A DNA stretch of 57,361 bases from Bradyrhizobium sp. (GCF_030654605.1 NZ_JAURXB010000241.1:1-57361), one strand, 5' to 3'; counted from the stretch's first letter, positions 9,259 through 17,936 are shown. The notes: generated by a model not told the origin, from the letters alone. Translations and numbers: made by a program.

Positions 9259-9812
9259 TTGTCGAAGACTTTGCCGCCGGTCAGTAGCGGCGACAGGATC
9301 AGCGCCACCGGCGCCTGCGTGGTGATGGCCTGCTTGATCGACCGATCGAGGATGAATTCGAACTCGTCGAGTCGGGTGCAGGTGTGATGCTCCATCGCCA
9401 GCGAATCCAGCACCGGCCGCATGGTGCGGCAGACCAGCGCCTGGCCGTAATTGAATTCGCCGAGCGTGCCGCGCTCCGTGACGAACATGATCAGCGGAAT
9501 CTGGTAGGGCATCGCCAGCGAGGCCAGCACGTTGGCCAGCGTGGCGAAGCCGGACGTCTGCATCAGCACGGCGCCGCGCATGCCGGCCATCCAGGCGCCG
9601 GCGACGATGCCGACGGCCTCTTCCTCACGCGCGGTGGGGAACGCGGTGAAGAACGGATCGGCATGGATGTTCCTGATCAGCGTCGTCAGGATGCGGTCGG
9701 GGACGTAGGGCACCAGCCGGATGTCGTTGTGCTTGAGCGCTTGCAGCGCCATCTCGTGCCAGCTCTTCTCCTGAGAAGGTTGGGATACTGTCGGTGCCTC
9801 GGCAGCCGCCAT
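9255..9812 (-). CDS. ThDP-dependent decarboxylase alpha subunit (sulfopyruvate/phosphonopyruvate type)
   Basis: A 185-residue pyrimidine-binding subunit partnering the downstream beta subunit. It carries the helix-strand pattern with PTAREEEAVGIVAGAWMAG at about residues 59-77, in which a Glu (in REEEA) would contact the thiamine aminopyrimidine ring. ALMQTSGFATLANVLASL-type sequence (~82-98) follows. The pair resembles ComD/ComE or the two halves of phosphonopyruvate decarboxylase. It starts at 9812 (MAAAEAPTVSQP) without a strong Shine-Dalgarno sequence. It is divergent from a D-2-hydroxyacid dehydrogenase, so both may belong to one alpha-keto/hydroxy acid pathway. Confidence 0.85.
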   Translation of the reverse strand: MAAAEAPTVSQPSQEKSWHEMALQALKHNDIRLVPYVPDRILTTLIRNIHADPFFTAFPTAREEEAVGIVAGAWMAGMRGAVLMQTSGFATLANVLASLAMPYQIPLIMFVTERGTLGEFNYGQALVCRTMRPVLDSLAMEHHTCTRLDEFEFILDRSIKQAITTQAPVALILSPLLTGGKVFDK

Positions 9813-9953
9813 CGAACTATTCCTTGTTTCGCGACGATTTTTCGTTCGCGATATGATCGCAGCCGCCCCGTCGTCGCGCCGAAACTTGACGCGATCTCAA
9901 GGATTGTCAACATGCGCTGACCATATGCATGATCGGCACCTCCTGGCGATGCC

Positions 9954-9974
9954 TTGCCTATCCTTTGCCTATCC
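9954..9974. repeat. Tandem 10-bp direct repeat in a divergent promoter region
   Basis: TTGCCTATCC occurs twice, at 9954-9963 and 9965-9974, with an 11-bp period (about one helical turn). It lies in the ~290-bp gap between the decarboxylase alpha subunit and the hydroxyacid dehydrogenase gene. Phased direct repeats in this position could bind an activator. The rest of the gap holds no convincing gene. Confidence 0.4.
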
Positions 9975-10105
9975 CTTGGGTATGCTGGCGTGTGATAAGA
10001 GAAATAGAAATAGCGAATATCGGGGAGGGATGTCATGCGCAGCTGGTCATCCCCGCCACCAATCCCGCAATACCAAGGCTTCCCGAACTGAAAGATCGAT
10101 CAGCA

Positions 10106-11155
10106 ATGTCCGTGAACAACAAGCGCGTGTTCTACGTCAAATACCTGGCACATCCGATCTATGCCGAAATGCTGGCGGCGCGGCCGGATGTGCGGCTCGA
10201 CCGGATCGAGAACGAGAGCCCCGAGGAATTGTTCGCGCCCATCCTGGCCGAAGCGCACGCCTATCAGATCGGCGCGGCGCGCGACGAACTTGCACCGCAT
10301 TTCCACGCCCATGCCGACCTGCTGAAACGCGCGCCGAATCTGCTGATCGTTTCGAGCAATGGCGCCGGCTATGACCCTGTCGACGTCGAGGCCTGTACCG
10401 CGGCGGGTGTACTGGTCGTCAACCAGACGGGCGGTAACGCCCATTCCGTCGCCGAGCACGCGCTCGGCATGCTGCTCACTCTGTCAAAGCGCATCATCGA
10501 GGCCGACCGCGCGTTGCGGCGCGATCCCAATGTGAACCGCAACTCCCTGATCGGCACCGAGGCGCAGGGCAAGACCATCGGCATCGTCGGGCTCGGCAAT
10601 GTCGGCCGCCGCATCGCCGAACTCTGCAAGGGCCTGCTCGGCATGAGGGTGCTGGCCTATGACCCCTACCTGTCGGCAACCGAGATGGCGGCGCGCGGCG
10701 GCGAAAAGGTCGAACTCGACGACCTCCTGCGCGCCTCCGATTATGTCTCGATCAATTGTCCGCTGGCCAGGGACACGCGTGGCATGATCGGCGCGCGCCA
10801 ATTCGCGCTGATGCAGCCGCATGCCTATTACATCACCACGGCGAGGGGCTTCATCCATGATGAAGCCGCGCTGTTTGAGGCGCTCCGCGACAAGCGCATC
10901 GCCGGTGCGGGCCTCGACGTCTGGGACAAGGAGCCGCCGCCGCCGGGCCATCCGCTGCTGCAATTCGACAACGTGCTGGCAAGCCCGCACACCGCGGGGG
11001 TGACCAGGGAGGCGCGGGCCAATATGGGCAAGATCGCTGCCGAGCAGATGCTCGGTGCGCTCGACGGCAAGCGGCCGCCGCGCCTGATCAACCCCGAGGT
11101 GTGGCCTGCTTACGCCAAGCGCTTTGAACGGGCGTTCGGGTTTATGCCGGGATAG
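10106..11155 (+). CDS. D-2-hydroxyacid dehydrogenase (NAD-dependent)
   Basis: A 349-residue member of the D-isomer-specific 2-hydroxyacid dehydrogenase family, which reversibly reduces 2-oxo acids with NAD(P)H. The NAD-binding motif VGLGNVGRRIAELC is at about residues 155-168, followed by an acidic residue in AYDPY. The catalytic Arg, Glu and His are expected in the family positions: CPLARDTRGMIG region, AGLDVWDKEPPP (Glu) and SPHTAGVTREA (His). The ATG at 10106 gives the normal family length; longer upstream starts exist but add unrelated sequence. Divergent placement from the two-subunit decarboxylase suggests the two act on related 2-oxo acids; this is inference. Confidence 0.88.
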   Translation: MSVNNKRVFYVKYLAHPIYAEMLAARPDVRLDRIENESPEELFAPILAEAHAYQIGAARDELAPHFHAHADLLKRAPNLLIVSSNGAGYDPVDVEACTAAGVLVVNQTGGNAHSVAEHALGMLLTLSKRIIEADRALRRDPNVNRNSLIGTEAQGKTIGIVGLGNVGRRIAELCKGLLGMRVLAYDPYLSATEMAARGGEKVELDDLLRASDYVSINCPLARDTRGMIGARQFALMQPHAYYITTARGFIHDEAALFEALRDKRIAGAGLDVWDKEPPPPGHPLLQFDNVLASPHTAGVTREARANMGKIAAEQMLGALDGKRPPRLINPEVWPAYAKRFERAFGFMPG

Positions 11156-11298
11156 TCAACAAATAGGCCCCGCCCTCGGCATGAACCAATCTTGCCTTCG
11201 GCGAGCGCTTCGTGGTTTGGGTGTTTCGCGATCGAGACTCGAATGAATATTGTCAACCGCGTCTCTTCGGAATGCGGCCGCCCCGAACAGCGGAAAAG

Positions 11299-12231
11299 CT
11301 AGCCTGGTGAAATCCGGTCGCCTCGGGTGAAGACTTCAAACCCGTCGGCGCGTGCGATCGCCGCCAACGTAATGCCCGCATCATTCGCTAGACGGACCGC
11401 CAATGCGGTCGGCGCCGATACCGACACGATGACTGTTGCGCCGATCACCGAGGTTTTCTGCACCATCTCGACGGAAACGCGGCTGGTCAGAACCACAATT
11501 CCATCACTTCCCCTGACGTTATCCCGCGAGAGTGCGCCAGCGAGCTTGTCCAGCGCATTGTGACGACCGACGTCTTCCCGCAGTGCGACGACGCCCCGGC
11601 AGGATTGCCAAAAGGCCGCAGCATGAAGCGCGCGGGTCTCGATGTTCAGTTTCTGCAGCGGCGGAATGCTTTGCACCGCTTCCATGATCTGCCCCGCGGA
11701 AAACCTTCGGCCATGACCGACGATGTTTGCAGGACGAATCGACTCCGCGAGCGATTCGATGCCGCATATCCCGCAGCCGGTCGGCCCCGCAAGGCGTCGG
11801 CGGCGCTCCCTGAGCCGCTGTGAATTGCCGCCAGCGAGCCACATTCGAAGTTCGACGCCATCGCGCGAGGGAACGAGATCGATGGATTTTATATCGGCGG
11901 CGCTGCGGACGACCCCCTCCGTCAGACTGAAGCCAATTGCGAAGTCCTCCAGGTCGTCCGGCGTTGCCATCATGACCGCATACGTGCCGCCATCATAGAC
12001 CACGGCCACGGGAGTTTCTTCCGGAAGAAGTCGCTCCGCGCCGTAGCGCAAGCCGTTGCGCCAGATCTCTCGATGCACGTTCCGTATCGGAGTCGTCGCG
12101 AACATCTGGTCCACTGTTTCGGAGAGGATCCGGATCCGGCGGGTTGCCGACAATCCGACGCTCAAGGTCGTCTTGGAATTTTCAGACAAGTGATACTTGA
12201 ATGGCGAAGCATGCGTGACAAAATGTGTCAT
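11299..12231 (-). CDS. fdhD: Formate dehydrogenase accessory sulfurtransferase FdhD
   Basis: FdhD transfers sulfur from a cysteine desulfurase to the molybdenum cofactor of formate dehydrogenase-type enzymes. The cysteine pair CGIC appears in GPTGCGICGIESL, and the conserved REDVGRHNALDK stretch is present, followed by TSRVSVEMVQK. The proposed ATG at 12231 gives 310 residues, longer than E. coli FdhD (277). An upstream TTG at 12261 and a downstream ATG (MFATTPIR, at 12105) are alternatives, and the downstream one would give a length closer to family norm. It is divergent from a bis-MGD-type molybdoenzyme, which suggests it matures that enzyme. The shared ~220-bp promoter region carries repeated GATAC/GTATC sites. 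Confidence 0.9.
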   Translation of the reverse strand: MTHFVTHASPFKYHLSENSKTTLSVGLSATRRIRILSETVDQMFATTPIRNVHREIWRNGLRYGAERLLPEETPVAVVYDGGTYAVMMATPDDLEDFAIGFSLTEGVVRSAADIKSIDLVPSRDGVELRMWLAGGNSQRLRERRRRLAGPTGCGICGIESLAESIRPANIVGHGRRFSAGQIMEAVQSIPPLQKLNIETRALHAAAFWQSCRGVVALREDVGRHNALDKLAGALSRDNVRGSDGIVVLTSRVSVEMVQKTSVIGATVIVSVSAPTALAVRLANDAGITLAAIARADGFEVFTRGDRISPG

Positions 12232-12290
12232 ATTGAACGCTCTGCTCTTGACTGAAATCAAGGGGAAGGTGGGGGATTCAATCTTACCCT

Positions 12291-12359
12291 GATACGCAGG
12301 GTCATTTCAGTATCAAATAGGATACGGAAAGCTGATACATATTCGCAAATATTGTATCC
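12291..12359. promoter_or_regulatory. Cluster of GATAC/GTATC sites in the fdhD/molybdoenzyme promoter
   Basis: Five copies of GATAC or its complement GTATC fall within 68 bp, at 12291, 12310, 12321, 12334 and 12354. The pair at 12310-12325 forms an inverted repeat with a 6-bp spacer. The final copy sits in ATATTGTATCC (12349-12359), a sequence repeated exactly at 22949-22959 in front of the GntR gene. The position between fdhD and the divergent molybdoenzyme operon fits an operator; the binding protein is not known. Confidence 0.5.
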
Positions 12360-12450
12360 TTTATCGTTTGCATTCACCAAATGCCGATAGAGGGATGCTC
12401 CAAGGCGGGTGGCGAATGCGCGACTCCGCTGAATGGCTGAGGAGGACGCG

Positions 12451-15198
12451 ATGAGCACAGCCAAGAACGTCAAGCGCGTTCCGACCCTTTGCTACAATTG
12501 CGTTTCCGGTCCCGACTTCATGAAAGTGAAGGTGGAGGACGGCATCGCCACCGAAATCGAACCGAATTTCGACGCACAGCATGTGCATCCGGCGCATGGC
12601 AGGATTTGCGTCAAAGCCTATGGTCTCGTGCAGAAGACCTATAATCCGAACAGAATTCTCACGCCGATGAAGCGCACCAACCCGAAGAAAGGGCGCGGCG
12701 AGGACCCTGGCTTCACGCCGATCTCCTGGGACGAGGCGCTCGACATTGTGGCCGCCAGGCTGAGAAGCATCAGCGACAAAGGCAAGATCGACGAGGCCGG
12801 TCTGCCTCGCCTCGCCGTCAGCTTCGGCCATGGCGGGACCCCGGCCAACTACATGGGCTCGTTCCCGGCGCTTCTCGCGGCCTGGGGCCCGATCGACTAC
12901 AGTTTCGGCTCGGGGCAGGGCGTAAAATGCGTCCACTCCGAACATCTCTACGGCGAATTCTGGCACCGTGCCTTCACAGTGGCTGCGGATACACCCAACA
13001 CGCGCTACATCATTTCGCTCGGTGCCAATGTCGAGGTGACCGGGGGGCCTTGCGCCGTCACCCGGCACGCCGACGCGCGCGTGCGAGGCTACAAGCGCGT
13101 GCATGTCGAGCCGCACCTTTCCATCACTGGCGCCTGCTCGGCCGAATGGGTCCCGATCCGTCCGAAGACCGATCCGGCATTCATGTTCGCCCTGATCCAT
13201 GTGTTGCTGCATGAACACGGGCTCGCAAGACTCGACGTGTCCTTCCTGCGTGATCGCACCGCCTCGCCCTATCTGGTCGGGCCGGACGGGCTCTATCTGC
13301 GCGATTTCGTCAGCGGCAAGCCGCTGGTCTGGGACGAAGCGAGCGGGCAAGCCGTGGCCTTCGATACGCCCGGGGCTGCTCTGGCTGTTGCCGGGCGCTA
13401 TCGCGTGGCCCGCGCCGCTACCGTCGACGCCGACGCCGCGAGGCGCGAATATTCCGATGTCGAAGGCGCGACCGCCTATCAGATGCTCGTCGATCACATC
13501 GCGCGATACACGCCGGAATGGGCGGCGGGAATCTGCGACGTGTCTGCGGCAACCATTCGCCGTATCGCCGGCGAATATCTCGAAGCCGCACGTATTGGCG
13601 CGACGATCGAAATTGAGGGTGAGACCCTGGCGTTCCGGCCGGTGGCGGTGACGCTCGGAAAGTCGGTCAATAACGGCTGGGGCGCTTTCGAATGCTGCTG
13701 GTCGCGCACCGTGCTTGCGATGCTGGTCGGCGCGCTCGAGAATCCGGGCGGCACGCTCGGCACGACGGTGCGCGTCAATCGTCCGCAGGACAATCGTCAT
13801 CTCAGCGTGAAGCCGGGCGAAGACGGCTTCATGGCGCAGCATTTCAATCCGACCGGCAGTAACAGCTGGCGCCCGGTGCCGGAGACGCGCAACCTCCATT
13901 CGACGCTGGTGCCGATCGTCGGCCGCAACGGCGGCTGGAGCCAGGCGCTGGGCCCGACGCAGCTCGCCTGGATGTTCCAGGAGAATGTGCCTGCCGACTG
14001 GACCATGCCGAAGCCGACCTATCCGGAAATGTGGATCGTCTACCGCTCGAACCCGTCGATCTCGTTCTGGGAATCGCACCGCCTCGTCGAGGCGGCGGCA
14101 CGTTTCCCGTTCATGGTCGCCTTCGCCTATACGGTCGACGAAACCAACTACATGGCGGACCTGCTGCTGCCGGAAGCTTCCGATCTCGAGTCGACGCAAC
14201 TGATCCATATGGGCGCGACAAAATACATGGAGCAGTTCTGGGATTGTCATGGGGTCGTGTTGCGGCAGGCCGCTGTCCCGCCGCAGGGCGAGGCCCGCGA
14301 TTTCACCTGGATCACCACCGAACTTGCCAAGCGCACAGGCCTGTTGCCCGGATATATCGCCGCGCTCAACCGCGGCATCGCCGGTGTGTCGCCCCTCAAG
14401 GGCAAGGATTACGATTACTCGCTCGATCCGGCCGCGCCGCCCGAGCCCGACCAGATCTGGGACTCGGTCTGCCGCGCCGCGACCAGAACGCTGTCAGAGG
14501 GCAGGGAGGAGCACGGACTCGACTGGTACAAGGAGCATGGGTTCTACGCCGTTCCGACGTCGCGTCTGCAGTGGTATCTGACGCCGACCATGGAGAAACA
14601 GGGGCTGCGTTACGAACTGCCCTATCAGGAACGCCTGCTGCGTATCGGGCGCGAATTGGGCAATCGCCTGCACGAGCAGAAGATGCGCTGGTGGGACGAG
14701 CAACTCTCTGAATATGTCGCGCTGCCGGTATGGGACAACGTGCCTGCCCGCTGGGAACGCGAGCTGGTCCATTCAGGCGCTCGAATCGAGGACTATCCGT
14801 TCTGGCTGCTCACGACCAAGAGCATGCAGTATCACGCGGGCGGCAACGCCGCGATCGCGATGATGCACGAAATATCCGAAAACGTGCGCGGCAATACCGG
14901 GGTTATCATCAACGCGGACACGGCCGCTACGCTTGGCATCGCCGAGGGCGATCGCGTCGAGGTGCGCTCGCATATCGGCGCGACCTACGGCAAGGCATCG
15001 CTGACCCAGGGCATGCGGCCGGACACGCTCGTCATCGTCGGCCAGTTCGATCATTGGGCGACCCCTTTCGCCAAGGATATGGAGCGGGCGAGCCTGAACA
15101 CGATCGCGCCGATGTCGCTCGAGCTCACGGACGCCACCGGCTCGGGCGCGGATATCGTCCGCGTCGCCGTACGGCGCATGGCGAGGGCCGCCGCATGA
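12451..15198 (+). CDS. Molybdopterin oxidoreductase large subunit (PadB-like)
   Basis: A 915-residue catalytic subunit of the DMSO-reductase/bis-MGD superfamily. An N-terminal iron-sulfur motif CYNC at residues 14-17 is followed by Cys near 54, but the expected third Cys (position 21) is Pro, with Asp at 22. The probable Mo ligand is Cys in GQGVKCVHSEHLYGEFWH (~150-167). The C-terminal molydopterin dinucleotide binding domain (ENVRGNTGVIINADTAATLG, ~809-828) closes the protein. With the ferredoxin and membrane subunits that follow, and the PaaX-family regulator, it resembles phenylacetyl-CoA:acceptor oxidoreductase PadBCD; thiosulfate or polysulfide reductase relatives are alternatives. The ATG follows GAGGAGG. 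Overlap with the next gene is ATGA. Confidence 0.85.
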   Translation: MSTAKNVKRVPTLCYNCVSGPDFMKVKVEDGIATEIEPNFDAQHVHPAHGRICVKAYGLVQKTYNPNRILTPMKRTNPKKGRGEDPGFTPISWDEALDIVAARLRSISDKGKIDEAGLPRLAVSFGHGGTPANYMGSFPALLAAWGPIDYSFGSGQGVKCVHSEHLYGEFWHRAFTVAADTPNTRYIISLGANVEVTGGPCAVTRHADARVRGYKRVHVEPHLSITGACSAEWVPIRPKTDPAFMFALIHVLLHEHGLARLDVSFLRDRTASPYLVGPDGLYLRDFVSGKPLVWDEASGQAVAFDTPGAALAVAGRYRVARAATVDADAARREYSDVEGATAYQMLVDHIARYTPEWAAGICDVSAATIRRIAGEYLEAARIGATIEIEGETLAFRPVAVTLGKSVNNGWGAFECCWSRTVLAMLVGALENPGGTLGTTVRVNRPQDNRHLSVKPGEDGFMAQHFNPTGSNSWRPVPETRNLHSTLVPIVGRNGGWSQALGPTQLAWMFQENVPADWTMPKPTYPEMWIVYRSNPSISFWESHRLVEAAARFPFMVAFAYTVDETNYMADLLLPEASDLESTQLIHMGATKYMEQFWDCHGVVLRQAAVPPQGEARDFTWITTELAKRTGLLPGYIAALNRGIAGVSPLKGKDYDYSLDPAAPPEPDQIWDSVCRAATRTLSEGREEHGLDWYKEHGFYAVPTSRLQWYLTPTMEKQGLRYELPYQERLLRIGRELGNRLHEQKMRWWDEQLSEYVALPVWDNVPARWERELVHSGARIEDYPFWLLTTKSMQYHAGGNAAIAMMHEISENVRGNTGVIINADTAATLGIAEGDRVEVRSHIGATYGKASLTQGMRPDTLVIVGQFDHWATPFAKDMERASLNTIAPMSLELTDATGSGADIVRVAVRRMARAAA

Positions 15199-15848
15199 GC
15201 AAGCGTTACGCCATGGTCATCGATCTGCGGCGTTGCGTCGGCTGCCAGACCTGCACGGCCGCCTGCAAGAGCGCCAACGCAACGCCGCCAGGCGTGCAAT
15301 GGCGCCGCGTGCTCGATATCGAAAGCGGCAAATTTCCCGACGTGAGCCGCACTTTTCTGCCGGTTGCATGCATGCATTGCGCCAATCCGCCCTGCATGCA
15401 TGTCTGTCCGACAACGGCAACGAAGCAACGCGAGGACGGTCTCGTCACCATCGACTACGACATCTGCATCGGCTGCTCCAATTGCATCATGGCCTGCCCG
15501 TATGATGCGCGCTCGATCGAACACGACCCGCGCTACGCCTACGGCGAGCCGATGAAGTCCGAGATCGCGCGCTTCGATCCCGAGCGGCTGTCGGTGGCGA
15601 CCAAATGCACGTTCTGCAAGGAGCGGATCGACCTCGCCGCCGTCACCGGACAGACGCCCGGCCTCGATCCGGACGTCACGCCGGCCTGCGTCAACTCCTG
15701 TATTTCGGGTGCAATGCATTTCGGCGACGTCAACGACCCCGACAGCAATATTTCGATGCTGCTGGCCGAAACCCGGCATTTTCGGATGCATGAGGAACTG
15801 GGAACCGACCCGTCAGTCTACTACATCTGGGACGGGGCCAAGGCATGA
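15195..15848 (+). CDS. Four-cluster ferredoxin subunit of molybdoenzyme (PadC-like)
   Basis: A 217-residue electron-transfer subunit of the DmsB/PhsB type. Four Cys groups are visible: CVGCQTCTAAC (~14-24), CMHCANPPCMHVC (~60-72), CIGCSNCIMAC (~92-102) and CTFC...CVNSC (~138-172), the pattern for four [4Fe-4S] clusters. It would carry electrons between the molybdenum subunit and the membrane anchor. No twin-arginine signal is seen, so export, if any, would have to be cytoplasmic or carried by the large subunit; that subunit also lacks an obvious Tat signal, suggesting a cytoplasm-facing complex. It overlaps its neighbours by four bases on both sides. Confidence 0.9.
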   Translation: MSKRYAMVIDLRRCVGCQTCTAACKSANATPPGVQWRRVLDIESGKFPDVSRTFLPVACMHCANPPCMHVCPTTATKQREDGLVTIDYDICIGCSNCIMACPYDARSIEHDPRYAYGEPMKSEIARFDPERLSVATKCTFCKERIDLAAVTGQTPGLDPDVTPACVNSCISGAMHFGDVNDPDSNISMLLAETRHFRMHEELGTDPSVYYIWDGAKA

Positions 15849-16741
15849 GCGAAGCCCGGAAGACCGGCGACCGGGTGCTGCCGCGGCAGCAGAGCAACTG
15901 GGACGCGCGCGCCGCTGCCAATTTCATCTGCGGCGGCGCCGGCGGCGGCCTGTTGCTTGCGACCGCGCTGGCGTCCGTGCACGGCGAAGACCTGCGTCCG
16001 CTGGTCGTCGTTGCGCTCGCACTTGTCGGCGCCGGCCTTCTTGCGGTCTGGTTTGAGATCGGTCGCCCGTGGCGCGCGCTCAATGTGTACCTCAATGCGG
16101 CGACGTCGTGGATGTCGCGTGAGGCGATGATAGCGCCGTTCCTGTTTGCGTCCGGCGCAGCCGCTGTCCTGTTCAACTGGCCGTTGGCGTCTTGGATCGC
16201 GGGGCTGCTGGGGCTGCTTTACCTCTATTGTCAGGCGCGTATGCTGCACGCCAACAAGGGCATTCCAGCCTGGCGACATGCAAGCTGCGTCGGCATGATG
16301 GTCGCCACGGGCGTGGTCGAAGGCGCCGGCCTGCTGTGCGCGGGCGCGCTGTATTGGCCCGGACTGGTGGCCTTCGGCGTTTTGCTCGCCGTGCTGCTCG
16401 CCGTGCGCTTGCTGGCGTGGCGGAAGTATCTCGCGTCGCTGCGCAGCGCAGGTGTCCCGGTCGGGACATCGAAAGCGCTGAACGCGCTCGATGTGCGGTT
16501 CGTCTGGCTCGGCCATGCCGCGCCTGCCGTCCTCGGCGTCGTGGCGAGTTTGGGCGGACTTCCTCTGCTCGCGGTGCTGGCGGGCGTTCTCGCGGCGGCC
16601 ACCGGTGCCTGGTTCAAGTACACCTTGGTGTGCCGTGCAGCCTTCACGCAGGGGTTCGCTCTGCCGCAGACGCCGTCGCGTGGCGGAAACAACGCCGGGC
16701 CGGGCGTGCAGCCAGGTTGGAATCGCATACAGCCCGAATAG
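15845..16741 (+). CDS. Membrane anchor subunit of molybdoenzyme (DmsC/PadD-like)
   Basis: A 298-residue integral membrane protein with about eight hydrophobic segments, the third gene of the molybdoenzyme operon. It resembles DmsC/NrfD-type anchors, which exchange electrons with the quinone pool. Features include ARAAANFICGGAGGGLLLA near residues 19-37 and FEIGRPWRALNVYLNAATSWMSREA at ~70-94. The latter fits the conserved RPxR..NV....SWMSRE anchor motif. Translation is coupled to the ferredoxin gene by an ATGA overlap. It is followed by a short stem-loop region and the PaaX-type gene. Confidence 0.85.
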   Translation: MSEARKTGDRVLPRQQSNWDARAAANFICGGAGGGLLLATALASVHGEDLRPLVVVALALVGAGLLAVWFEIGRPWRALNVYLNAATSWMSREAMIAPFLFASGAAAVLFNWPLASWIAGLLGLLYLYCQARMLHANKGIPAWRHASCVGMMVATGVVEGAGLLCAGALYWPGLVAFGVLLAVLLAVRLLAWRKYLASLRSAGVPVGTSKALNALDVRFVWLGHAAPAVLGVVASLGGLPLLAVLAGVLAAATGAWFKYTLVCRAAFTQGFALPQTPSRGGNNAGPGVQPGWNRIQPE

Positions 16742-16850
16742 CCGGCCGGTGACCGCAAATCGTCCGAACAAACGGCAAGGTTGGATGCGGGAAAGACCAT
16801 GTACGAAGTCCGCCGTTGATTTTCAAACGGACCCGTCCGAGCTGCAACCC

Positions 16851-16878
16851 CGGAGGGTCGCCTCCTGCGATCCTCCGG
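16851..16878 (+). terminator. Stem-loop between padD-like gene and paaX-like gene
   Basis: Inverted repeat CCGGAGG (16851-16857) and CCTCCGG (16872-16878) with a 14-base loop lies 110 bp after the membrane-anchor gene and 14 bp before the PaaX-type start codon. There is no T-tract, so it could be an attenuator or an operator rather than a classical terminator. Confidence 0.35.
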
Positions 16879-16892
16879 GTTACAATGCGGTC

Positions 16893-17846
16893 ATGAAGAA
16901 TCGTTTGCTGGGCCAGTGGATTGAGAAGCAGCTGGCCGATCGTCCCCTGCGGGCGAATTCGCTGATAATCACGATATACGGTGACATGATCGCCCCGCAC
17001 GGCGGTACGGCCTGGCTCGGCGGTCTCATCCGTCTGGTGGGGCCGCTTGGACTCAATCCGCGCACGGTGCGCACCTCTGTGTTTCGCCTCTCGCTCGAGA
17101 AATGGCTGGTGTCCGAGCAGATCGGCCGGCGCAGCTATTACAGCCTGACCGCGATGGGCCGGCGACGGTTCGAACATGCCTTCCACAGGATATACGACGA
17201 TGCGCGTGTCGCCTGGGAAGGCGACTGGCAGATGGTCCTCACACCCGGCGACAGCCTGACGCCGGCGCTTCGCGACGCGCTGCGTAAAGAGTTGCTCTGG
17301 GCGGGTTATGCCGCCATCGCTCCTGGCGTTTTGGTTCACCCTTCGCGGCAGACCGAGGAGCTTCTGGATATTCTACAAATCGCCGGCGCGCATGACAAAG
17401 TGATCGTGCTGCAGGCGCAAACCCTCGGCGCCTTGTCCAGCCGGCCGCTGAAGGAATTGGTGGATCAATGCTGGAACCTGGGCGACGTGGCGGCCGAATA
17501 TCAAGCGTTTATCGATCGCTTCCGCAGCGTGGCGCGTGCGCTGCGCAGCGCATCGACCCTCGATCCCGAGCAATGTTTCATCATCCGTACGCTCTTGATG
17601 CATGAATTTCGTCGCGTTCAGCTTCGCGATCCTTGCTTGCCGCGTCAGCTTCTGTCGGACAATTGGCCCGGTGACAGGGCCCGGACCTTGTGTCGCGACA
17701 TCTATCAGCTCTGCTGGGGAATGACCGAAGCGCATCTGATGCAGATGCTGGAAACGGCAGATGGGCCGCTGCCGCGCGCGGCGAGGAGCTTTCACTCGCG
17801 GTTCGGCGGTATCGCATCCGATGATGCCGAACAGGCCGGCTCATAA
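16893..17846 (+). CDS. PaaX-family transcriptional regulator
   Basis: A 317-residue regulator of the PaaX family. PaaX of E. coli represses phenylacetate degradation genes and responds to phenylacetyl-CoA. The N-terminal winged helix is seen at ~18-85 (RANSLIITIYGDMIAPHGG, then LNPRTVRTSVFRLSLEKWL with the recognition helix). The central and C-terminal domains follow the family pattern: WEGDWQMVLTPG, ELLWAGYAAIAPGVLVHP and an FIIRTLLMHEFRR stretch. The start at 16893 (MKNRLLGQW) gives the usual length. Its position right after a PadBCD-like operon is the main support for a phenylacetyl-CoA link. Confidence 0.87.
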   Translation: MKNRLLGQWIEKQLADRPLRANSLIITIYGDMIAPHGGTAWLGGLIRLVGPLGLNPRTVRTSVFRLSLEKWLVSEQIGRRSYYSLTAMGRRRFEHAFHRIYDDARVAWEGDWQMVLTPGDSLTPALRDALRKELLWAGYAAIAPGVLVHPSRQTEELLDILQIAGAHDKVIVLQAQTLGALSSRPLKELVDQCWNLGDVAAEYQAFIDRFRSVARALRSASTLDPEQCFIIRTLLMHEFRRVQLRDPCLPRQLLSDNWPGDRARTLCRDIYQLCWGMTEAHLMQMLETADGPLPRAARSFHSRFGGIASDDAEQAGS

Positions 17847-17936
17847 TCGATTGGCGCCGTTTGAATTGCTGCAACCATCGCCCCGGGCCGACTGTATATC
17901 GATCGATCTCGCGACCGCGGAGGCGCCCCCCTTACT

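Noticed and set aside
12361..14250. A 629-codon minus-strand frame opposite the molybdoenzyme gene
   Set aside because: It lies antisense to a clearly conserved enzyme, has biased Arg/His/Ala composition and no ribosome site or domain.
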